This document shows positions 10,789-20,300 of a stretch of DNA of 64,000 nt, piece by piece. Both the position numbers and the translations under genes were made by a program. Numbering within the stretch: position 1 is the first letter of the stretch; each line of letters starts with the position of its first letter. The DNA lies in assembly GCA_036435485.1 (NCBI GenBank), contig CM071598.1:204827148-204891147 (forward strand), given 5' to 3'. Below the pieces are notes generated by a model. That model was not told where the DNA came from. It saw only the letters and a list, made by a program, of their open reading frames with translations, and ran no database searches. This DNA is from Saposhnikovia divaricata (lineage: Eukaryota > Streptophyta > Magnoliopsida > Apiales > Apiaceae).

Positions 10789-11070
10789 GGTATGACTTAA
10801 TTCTTGGGCGGTATGACCTAATAATGTGTCGGTATGACCTAATTTCTGAGCAGCCTTTGGGTATGACATAAAGCACTTTGTCGGTATGACCTAAATTGCT
10901 TTTCAGAAATATCTTCAAGTCGGTAAGACTTAATCTACTCGGTATGACCTAATCAGTCTGAGTATCTTCGGTATGACTTAATCAGTCTGAGTAGCTTCGG
11001 TATGACTTAATCAGTCTGAGTAGCTTCGGTATGACCTAAGAATAGGTCATACCGACCTCCATTAGGTCAT
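10789..11070. repeat. CGGTATGACCTAA inverted-repeat array in element B U3
   Basis: At least ten copies of GGTATGAC(C/T)TAA in both orientations, partly as tandem units of about 29 bp with AATCAGTCTGAGTAGCTT. The array contains a perfect hairpin with 12-bp arms CGGTATGACCTA / TAGGTCATACCG at 11027-11038 and 11043-11054, loop AGAA. It is duplicated in the other LTR at about 34130-34410. It lies about 100 bp upstream of the TATA box. Confidence 0.75.
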
Positions 11071-12636
11071 ATTCGCTGAGCAGAATTGTTTTAAGTCTTT
11101 AAACACTTATATTAATTCTGATTTAATTAATTAATTGATTAATTTAAAGAATAAATTAATTCTGATTGAATTAATTTATAAAATAAATTAGCCAACTAAT
11201 TTAATTTAATTAAAAGAGAATTAATATGAAGTCTTTTTATAATTATATTAATTCCAACTTAATTAATCTTTTAATTAATTTATTGAATAAATTAATTCGA
11301 ATAGAATTAATTTATCAAATAAATAAATCAAATGACTTAATTAATTAAGAGAAAATTAATATACCTCCTTGTTTGATAATTATATTAATTCTAACTTAAT
11401 TAATCTTTTAAATAATTTATTGAATAAATTAATTCGGATAGAATTAATTTATCAAATAAATAATTCAAATGACTTAATTAATTAAGATAAAATTAATATA
11501 CCTCCTTGATAGCATAACCCTTGTGGTCTTCCATGTTTTGATAAATCTAATCCTCCACAAAGATTATTCCTTAGCCAGTCTTGATTGCAAAACCATTGTG
11601 GTTAATTGATTTAGTACCTCTGTTGCTTGCACAATGATTTCTTCCCATACCAGTCATGATAGCTTGAACCACTGAAAGTAATAAAGAATTACCACCGAAT
11701 TTTTGTTGACGCTCGATGCACGGTCTGGTTCATGAGCGACTAACTCCAACGGCTTTTCTTTATTTTTGACTCTAAGCTGTGGTTTATTTCTTCTCTCAAC
11801 ATACCAGTCTTGACAGCTTGAACCACTGAAGTTAATGATAAACAACCACTGTTTAATGTTGACACTCGATGTACTGTCTGGTTCATGAGTGACTAACCGC
11901 AATGACTGTTCTTCATATATTGACTTTAAAATCTGGTTCCTTTTCTTTTCTTTTTCTTCTCTCTCTATTAATTCTTCTGTACTGTCTCTGTCACTGTCGA
12001 AATCTCTGTCACTTCAAATGAATCCACTTCTTTAACGAATACTTCACTGAGGCTTGATCAGATGTCTGAACTTCTTTCAATGTAGTAATTCCTCAAGTCT
12101 GTAGATTGACCTTGATCTTTTTCTTCTAACAGATAATACAATCTGAAATTCCTTGTGACAGTCTATATACTATTTACTAATACAATCTTGTTTAAGTTGA
12201 GTTGTATCCTCGAAATACAAATAGGCTACATCATATGCCTTTCAATCTCCCCCTATTTGTTTGTTAGACAATAACAATCAAATACCTAGAGGATAACTCA
12301 ACTACCTCACTTAAACAAGAAAATGGTAAAACTTTTAAGAACTAAGTAAATAATACAAAAAAAATTTCTCTGGTTTAGATTTAACAATTCCAGAATCTTC
12401 AGTTGATGAAATGATAGATGATTGTTCCTCTAGCACTAAACTGATCTTCAATATATAACTCATTTTCATTTCTGATTCTTCATATCTCTGTCTGATAATC
12501 CTTCACATCTTACATTGGTGATTATCAGCAGTTCTTGATTTACAATCACTTCCCATTTCTAACACAGCTTTTCTCACTAAAGAAAAATAGTTGTTCCTAC
12601 TATATAGACAATGGTGAATCAATACCATTTCTATAA

Positions 12637-12758
12637 CTTCTGGTGAATTTACTACTCTTCCACTTAGCCTTTATACATAGTACATTGAAAGACTAATCTT
12701 CTGGTGAATTTACTACTCTTCCACTTAGCCTTTATACATAGTACATTGAAAGACTAAT
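12637..12758. repeat. 61-bp tandem duplication
   Basis: Two adjacent copies (12637-12697 and 12698-12758) beginning CTTCTGGTGAATTTACT and ending GAAAGACTAAT, identical by eye. They lie in the spacer before element B's 3' LTR. Confidence 0.9.
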
Positions 12759-12932
12759 AAAATAGTATTGTGATGTAATTCTCCTTATATCTCCACTTTC
12801 ATAACAGATGAAAGTTCTTTTGCTTCTTCATCTAAGGCTCCCCCTTAGAAACTAGACTTGCTTCTCATTCTAAGCACAGACTTTACTGCTCCCCCTTTCT
12901 AACTCACTCTTCTTTTACTTGTACCCCAATAC

Positions 12933-12937
12933 TTCTC
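12933..12937. other. Left target-site duplication of element G (TTCTC)
   Basis: TTCTC precedes the gypsy LTR and recurs at 25392-25396 right after the other LTR. It confirms both ends of G and shows that G inserted into element B. Confidence 0.92.
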
Positions 12938-15900
12938 TATAACGCCTTAGAAATTTCAGATTATTTAATTATTAAAAGTTATTTATTTTATTATTAAATA
13001 TGAATTATGTGGCGTATATAATTGTTGTGGAGGTGATGTGTCTGTGGAATAATATTTGGAGGTCAGATAGATGTTTTATATGTGTTATGTAAGCCCGACT
13101 ATTTTAATTATATTTTTGGGATTTATTTCCTATTTAATCGCGTTATATTTACCTTCTGTGAATTTTATAAAATTCTCGGGATTAGCAGAAATCCTGAAAT
13201 CTTTTTCATTATTGATTTTATTAGTTTATATGACTTTTAAAAATATTTGGTGAATTATTTTTGGGTTTCAAGGATTTTAAAATGATTTTACGAATTATTT
13301 TCCAATTTAATGGTTTAATCTTGTAAAATTCGTATTTAATTCGTTTTAAATCCTAAAAATATTTTAAAAATATGTGGGTGATCGTAATTTTACATTCTTC
13401 ATTTTAAAATTTTAAAATTTAATGTCCTACCCATTTTTATAATTGATGTCGATTTAGGAAATGTTTTTTTTTCAGAAATGTATGCTTTTAAAAATTACTT
13501 TACTTTCCATATATGTTTTCCCCCAATTCCTTATAACCCCAAAAATCCCTAATTGAGTTCATTCGGTTTTCTTCAAGAAGTCTCTCAATTATTCCTCTCT
13601 TTTCTCTCCCGAAGGTTGATCTCTCTCTAACCCTCATCTTCTCTCTCCCTCTTTCCTTCCTCCTTCAAGCAATCAACTCGTGTGTGTGTGCAAAGCGGTG
13701 TTTGTGTGTGTGCAGCGATTCATGGTGGACAGAGAGGGTGGGTATGTGTATATATAGTGTCTTTGTGTGTATTTAGCAGTGTGTATGTATCAGTTGTGGT
13801 ACGAATTCGCGTGTGTGTGTATGTGCTTGTCGAAGCTGTGCGTGTGTTTTATGCAACTGTGCATGTATGGGTGTGTCCTGCCGGGTGTGTGAGTGAGTGT
13901 GTGAGGTCATTGTGGTTCTATGGAAGACGCTGATGTATATCTCATTATCTTTCTTGTACTAGTTCGATTTCGAACCTGACTAGTACGGTGATGCTTCGAA
14001 AATTATGCTCTGTTAAATTCATGCCATGAATTGTGTGACTTTAATTACCGTGTTTCGATTTTATTGTTACAACACTGCCTTGTTGATTTATTTCACGATT
14101 TTATGTGATTACAAGCAGATGTTCTGGTTGATATATTCTGAGGAATAAATTGTTAAGTACTCATATAATTAGTAAGTGCGGAGTCTCGAGTCGGAGACCC
14201 AAAATTTAGGGTACCCTCGAGATTTTGCCCCATCGACAATGATATTAAAAATAAATTGAGTCGATGGTAAATGGCGATGATGATTATTTTCTGAGCCAAA
14301 AATTATTTAATAATTAATATTTGTTATTTATCTAATAAATTGTAATTTTATTATCGAGTTGTTATTAATTGCTTAAATTGTATCGGATTATAAATCGGTG
14401 AATTGGAATGTGAATTGGGATTGAATACTAATTATGAATTCGATTGGTAATTGAATTTGTGTTGGTTGTGTCGGCTGTATCCCGACTGGCAGTTCCCCGT
14501 ATAAAGGGGATGCCGTCAAAATTTTTCCAAAATATATTAAAATCATTTCTTGAAAACGAGTATGTATAATTATTTAACTTATACGAATTGTGAGTCGGGC
14601 TTCATATTTTAAAATCTACGTAGTGTGTGTTAACGTGACTATTTGGTTAAATACTTTGTCTGTGGCTTACATAAGGATATTATATGATTAAATAATCATA
14701 AATTAGGGAACTATTCGCAGGGGTAGACTAAGTGGAATGTTTATATTGCTTAGCGAGTATTAATCGGGATTCTGAATTAGTGTTATATTGTGTGTAGATT
14801 CCGTGGATAAAGGGAAGGCTAAAGCTGAGGACGTAAAGACACTTCGGATTCTGTGATTTTCTATTTTAAGGCAAGTAAATTGCTTCAATTATCTTTTAAA
14901 TGAGTATGATTATAAAACCTGATTCATATGCTTATTCAGATTACTCTTGCCATAATTGTTCCGTTAAATTCCCAAATTTTCGAATAACTAATTGTTATGT
15001 CCCAAAATTGATTCCACTGAGTTGTTGATGCTATTAATGAATTGATTTACATTCATATTCCTTGCAAGTGTATTATTCCACCCCTCTTTCAAGTAGACCA
15101 CTTCACTTATATTTCCAGCGAATTATGATTATCATAACTTGATTCTTATACATTTGATTTATCCTCGATATAACTGCTCTGATAATTTCCATTGACTTTG
15201 AATATTCCATTTTTATACCCTAAGTTGATTATATCATTTTGTTGATCCTTTTAGTAGCTTGACTTAAATCAATACCCCTGTTTGTCATATCGAACTTGTT
15301 GATATTTAATTCAGAGATCACCCAACCTTGTTTTATTTGGTGAAATTGAGATGTTAACCTGGAACGAAAGTGTCCAGGGTGTTCGGCAGTGGAGGTAGTC
15401 GATTGTTCCGACACCTGATGGTTTAGTTAGGATTGGACTGTTGTTTTTTTAAAAAATGTGGACCGTAAGGGTCGGACCAGATTCGTGGTCAGAAATAATT
15501 AAGGCCAATGTGTGCCGTGGATCCATTAAAGGACATTGCTGTGTGCGTTTGTCCGGGGTTAGTGCGTGACTGATCAGCAGCCTAACCTTATAATTGTTTT
15601 TATTTATAAAATGCATGATAGTCCAATCCGATTCTATTCTATGATTCTGATAAAAGATGAACCTTTAATTGAGATATATATATTGTTGAATTGTTAATTC
15701 TTGAAAATCTTGCAGACATATCAGTTGTTGATGTTTTAGTTTCATACATATATACTTGCTGAGCGTTTTGGCTCACTTGCTTGCTAATTCTGTTTCCTCA
15801 GCTAAGCCAGGAGATGTCTAGAAGAAGTGGCCCGTCGGGTTGGGGTAGTCACCGAGGCAGTCAGAGGGGCGAGGCAGTTGGTTGGGTAGTGACATATATC

Positions 15901-16222
15901 TTTGTTTATATTATGTCTGTATTTGTAGGCAGATTATTATATTAATGGGTTGTATATTATTTAATTCAGTTGGGTTGTAATAACTATTAGTAGTTGTTTC
16001 ATGCAGTGACCTGTGTGCGGTCTGGGTTGGTTTGGTTTTATTTCCTTGTGGTTTAGTATATCTTGTGCATGTGGACTGTTTTAGTTATACTTAGTTACTT
16101 GAACAGGTGATTAGTCCGGTTTATGATTACTTCATGCCGAAATTTCTAAAATTTCTCCTATACCAATGTTTATTTGAAAATAAGAGTTTATAATATTATT
16201 GTTGGCAAGTGAGGGTGTTACA
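12938..16222 (+). repeat. Element G 5' LTR (3,285 bp)
   Basis: Starts TATAACGCC and ends GGGTGTTACA, directly followed by the primer site. It contains a TG-rich segment at 13680-13920 and, near its 3' end, an ATG-initiated 24-codon exon (15814-15885). Short frames such as 13682-13933 recur in the 3' LTR, follow the TG-rich repeat and are not considered genes. A TATATATA stretch near 15675-15690 is a candidate TATA region, unproven. Confidence 0.93.
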
Positions 16223-16824
16223 AGTTGGTATCAGAGCCACAGGTCACAGTCATTGAAACAATTAGGTGGGAAGTCGGGGTAGAGTTATAAGAAAGGTTAG
16301 GATGGTTTCGTGAGAGACAGGAAGCCTAATTATATTATATATATATATGTATACTTCAGGCACCTGCTTCTGGTTCCGATTCAGACCCGGACGAGGATCC
16401 GGAAGGAGGGGCTTCTGTACCGCAGCAGATTTCCCCAGGGGTTATGCAGCCGTTTGTAGGATCACAGGGCTCAGTGAATGGGCCAGCATACCAGTATACT
16501 CCTCAGCCTGTCCCATATCATGTGTACGAGCGAGTGGCCCGAGAGAGGGACTATCTCCTAGGGCAGATGGCAGAGTGGAGGGCTATGAGGGCTGGGGAGG
16601 ACGAGCGGGCTCGAGATAGAGATAGAGCGGTGGCTGAGCTGGAGGATGTCCGGAGGCGAGTACGAGCTCTTAGACGTGTTGTCATTAGGCGGGGACGGAT
16701 GAGATCCCGAGATGAGCCGGCATTTGTGACACAGCAGGTGACCCTAGGTCTGGTGACGGCAGAGCTGGAGAGCATTTTGGGATCAGCTTGGCGGGGAGAG
16801 TCGGATGACGATGATGACCAGTGA
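15814..16824 (+). CDS. Element G accessory protein ahead of gag (spliced, predicted 178 aa)
   Basis: Proposed exon 1 at 15814-15885 lies in the LTR (MSRRSGPSGWGSHRGSQRGE...) and is followed by a GTAGTG donor. Exon 2 at 16360-16824 follows TATACTTCAG and continues in phase. Exon 2 opens with an acidic stretch (SDSDPDEDPE), then a Pro/Gln-rich part (from an ATG at 16444), a charged, probably coiled-coil region (ERVARERDYLLGQMAEWRAM to RRVRALRRVVIRRGR), and an acidic end (GESDDDDDQ). The intron would remove the LTR end and primer site. Even without splicing, 16444-16824 is a 126-codon ATG ORF. I recognise no family. It could act as a chaperone, RNA-binding or regulatory protein, but nothing shows which. 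The exon structure is my prediction. Confidence 0.55.
16223..16245 (+). other. Primer-binding site of element G
   Basis: Right after the LTR end TTACA comes AGT, then TGGTATCAGAGCCACAGG, complementary to the 3' end of initiator tRNA-Met. It marks the start of minus-strand DNA synthesis and the boundary of the 5' LTR. Confidence 0.9.
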
Positions 16825-17395
16825 TGATTAGGGTAGTATGATGATGTGGTATTTAGAGGCACGTTATGGTGGTAGTAGTACGTCAGGATTTGCAGTACGA
16901 CCAGTTTTGTTGTATATATCTGTTGTACTGTGACTAGATGCTAGCAGTCTTCTCTTTTAGCATTATGTTGTACCCTTATCGAAGCGTTGTTCTTACGCTT
17001 GTATCTGATCTATCTATATATATCATTATCACTTTTGCAGGACTGTGTTAAATTTCCTTATACTGTCATTTACTTAAGCATCTTATTTACTGTTCGTTTC
17101 ATATTTACTTTCAGCACCATTTCCTTCTAGCATTGTTTTTACTTTCGATACTATGTTTGACCTTAGCATTATGACTATTGTTTCTTTATTGCACCTATTG
17201 AACGTTTGTGAATACCTTGTGTAACCTTGGATTAATATCCTATTGCACCCTGTGAATCAATTGTTGACCGGAATATTGGTTGGAGACCTCGAATTACCTT
17301 TCAGTAATATATGCATTGTTTGTTTAAGTTGGAGCATGTTGAGATATTATTTTCTGAACCTGAATCTAATATAATTGTTCATTGATTTCAGAAAT
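16825..17395 (+). other. Untranslated gap between accessory ORF and gag-pol
   Basis: AT-rich, with no supported ORF. It ends in ATTGATTTCAG just four bases before the gag ATG, which reads like a 3' splice site. Gag-pol may therefore be translated from a spliced message, but no donor that joins in frame was found and none is needed if the ATG is the start. Confidence 0.4.
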
Positions 17396-20300
17396 ATGCC
17401 ACCCAAAAAGAAGAAACAAAATACCCGAACCACCGATCAGGGGGAGCAAGCTAATCCACCCCCTGTTGGTCAGATGGACCCTGCCTTAGCACAGATATTA
17501 CAAACTCTTGTTCAGCAGACTGCTACTCTGGCACAGCAACAGCAGCAATTACAGCAGCAGTTGTTGGCTCAACAGCAACAACAGCAACAACAACAGCAAC
17601 AGCAACAACAGCAACAACAACAGCAACAGCAACAACAGCAACAACAGCAGCAGCAGCAGCCACCTGTTCCTCCGGTGGTTACTTTTAAGTCTTTCCAGGC
17701 AGTAAAACCTCCTGAGTTTAAAGGGACAGCGGACCCGGTGGAGGCGAGGTCTTGGTTAAAAGAGATGGAAAAAGCCATTGCACTGGTGGGGGTCCCAGCA
17801 GACAAACAAACTGAATATGTAAGTTACTTCTTGAAGAATGAAGCTACTTACTGGTGGGAGTCAGTGAAGATGTTGGAAGCTACTGAGGTGATTCCTTGGG
17901 AGAGGTTCACAGAGCTATTTTTGGAAAAGTATTTCCCCGACTATATGAAAGACCAGATGGAGATGAAGTTTTTGGAGCTGAAACAAGGGAAAATGTCGGT
18001 GACAGAATATGAAACCAAGTTTACGGAACTAGCTAGGTTTGCTCCGGCCTATGTGGATACGGAGAGGAAGAAGGCTAAGAGGTTTCAACAAGGATTGAAA
18101 CCGTGGATTCGTACTAAACTAGCAGTTTTGGAGTTGGAGACTTATGCAGCAGTGGTGCAAAAGGCCATGATAGCTGAAGGGGAAAGCGAATTATACTTCA
18201 AGGAAAAAGAAGGAAAGAAAAGGAAGGCTGGGTCAATGGGGGAACGACAAGAGCAAGGCAGTTCTCAAAATGTGCCAAATAAAAAGCCAGGATTCCAGCC
18301 AGGAAAGTATGGAAACCCTAAGAAGCCGGGATCAGGGAATGGGGGCCAAGGAAATAGAATTCAAGATGCGAGTCAACAGAAATTGGTTAGGCCACCCTTG
18401 GCAGAATGCAAAACTTGTGGGAAAAGGCATCCTGGAGTGTGTACAAAGCTGGAGGTGACGTGTTTCAAATGTAATCAAAAAGGTCATTATGCTCGGGAAT
18501 GCAAGGCAGGAATTGTGTGTCACCGTTGTGGGAAGCCAGGACATATAATGAAAGACTGTAAAGTACCTGTAGTAAAGCCTCCAGTTCTGGCTAATCCAAT
18601 ACTGCAAGCAATTGAAGCAGCACCCCCAACATCAAGTATCAGACCAGTGGCGAGGACTTTCAACATGACTCTGAACGAAGCTATTAAGAATTCGGATGTG
18701 GTAGCAGGTACGCTCCCTGTAAATTCTGTTCAAGCTAAAGTGTTAATTGATTCCGGGGCTACGAAATCTTTTATATCCAAAGAATTTGTTCAAAAGTTAA
18801 ATTGTGAGGTATGCATGTTACGTGAAGCTATAGTTATAGAAATAGCTAATTCAGAACGAATTCCGGTTACCCAAGTGTGTCCTCGTTGCAAGATTGATAT
18901 TTCAGGGCATTGTTTCTACGCTAATTTGATACCATTTCAGTTAGGTGAATTTGATGTTATCTTAGGAATGGATTGGCTAACAGAGAATAATGCCCAAATT
19001 GATTGTAAGAATAAGAAGGTGATCCTTAAACCCTCTGATAATGTAGAAGTTACCTTTAGGGGTCAGAGGCAAAATAGGAGATTTTTAACGATCATTCAAA
19101 CAAAGAGGTTGTTGAGGCAAGGATGCGAGGGCTATATGGCTTATGTCATGGATACTAGTCAAGAGGTGCCTAAAATAGAGGAAATTCCAGTGGTGAATGA
19201 ATTTCTTGATGTTTTTCCGGATGAACTTCCCGGATTACCTCCGGATAGAGAAATAGAATTTACCATTGATTTAGCCCCAGGAACTGAACCAGTGTCAAAG
19301 GCTCCCTACCGTATGGCACCCGTAGAGATGAAGGAATTGGCAGTACAATTGCAAGATCTTCTGGAGAAAGGTATTATTAGGCCTAGTGTATCGCCGTGGG
19401 GAGCTCCGGTATTGTTTGTAAAGAAGAAGGATGGAAGTATGAGACTGTGTATTGATTATCGGGAATTAAATAAGTTGACCATTAAGAATAAATACCCTTT
19501 GCCAAGAATTGACGATTTATTCGATCAGTTAAAAGGAGCAACTTGTTTCTCGAAGATTGATTTGCGGTCAGGATATTTTCAATTAAAGATTAGACCGGAA
19601 GACGTTCCAAAAACAGCGTTTCGGACTAGGTATGGGCACTACGAGTTCTTAGTGATGGCCTTTGGGTTAACTAATGCACCAGCAGCGTTCATGGACCTAA
19701 TGAATAGAGTCTTCAAGAAGTATTTGGATAAGTTTGTGATTGTGTTTATAGATGATATTCTGATATACTCGAAGACCGAGGGAGAGCATGCAGGGCATTT
19801 GAGAATAGCCTTAGAAACGTTGAGGAAAGAGAAATTGTATGCGAAGTTTTCCAAATGTGAGTTTTGGTTGAAAGAAGTGCAGTTTTTAGGGCATGTCATC
19901 AGCAGTGAAGGGATTAAGGTGGATCCTGCTAAAATTGAAGCCGTGATGAATTGGGACCGACCTAAAACACCCACAGAGGTTCGAAGTTTCTTAGGATTGG
20001 CGGGATACTATCGAAGATTTGTTCAAGACTTTGCGAAGATAGCCACCCCACTAACAAAGTTGACAAGGAAGAATGAAAAGTTTGTGTGGAATGAGAAGTG
20101 TGAAGAAAGTTTCCAGGAGTTGAAGAAGAGATTGGTGACTGCACCTGTGTTGACACTACCAGATGAAAAGGGAAATTTTGTGATCTACAGTGATGCATCT
20201 CACAAAGGTTTGGGATGTGTACTAATGCAGCACGGTAAGGTAATTGCTTATGCTTCGAGACAATTGAAACCTCACGAGCAGAAATATCCTACTCATGACT

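Larger units (their letters stand above)
10234..12244 (-). repeat. Element B 3' LTR (2,011 bp)
   Basis: Read on the minus strand, it starts TGAAAGGCATATGATG at 12244 and ends CCTAACA at 10234. It holds a TATATAA box (10686-10693), the CGGTATGACCTAA array (10789-11070), an AT-rich tract built on TTAATTAATTAA (11100-11500), and an internal direct repeat of about 150-170 bp around 11650-11900 (two copies of AGCTTGAACCACTGAA...GGTTCATGAG). The sequence matches 33575-35585 nearly base for base. Confidence 0.92.
12245..12937 (-). other. Element B 3' internal spacer with polypurine tracts
   Basis: No ORF. The minus strand has AATAGGGGGAGA directly at the LTR edge (12246-12256), the position of the functional polypurine tract. 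Further GGGGGAG copies lie at 12838-12845 and 12888-12898, and beyond the insert at 25394 and 25462. Multiple polypurine tracts upstream of the 3' LTR are a known trait of Sireviruses. Confidence 0.75.

Noticed and set aside
13682..13933. Cys/Val-rich frame in the gypsy LTR, repeated at 22851
   Set aside because: It follows a TG-rich simple repeat and recurs only because the LTR is duplicated; no domain seen.
16551..16862. Minus-strand Arg/Ser-rich frame
   Set aside because: Antisense shadow of the accessory ORF at 16360-16824.
17375..17395. Seven extra N-terminal residues of gag-pol starting at a TTG
   Set aside because: A non-ATG start is unlikely here. ATG 17396 gives the basic MPPKKKK start, and ATTTCAG just before it looks like a splice site.
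15814..17400. In-frame splice of the LTR exon directly onto gag
   Set aside because: No GT donor in the LTR exon gives the phase needed to join the acceptor before the gag ATG.
17569..17805. Minus-strand frame with about 29 cysteines
   Set aside because: It is the reverse reading of the CAA/CAG polyglutamine tract.
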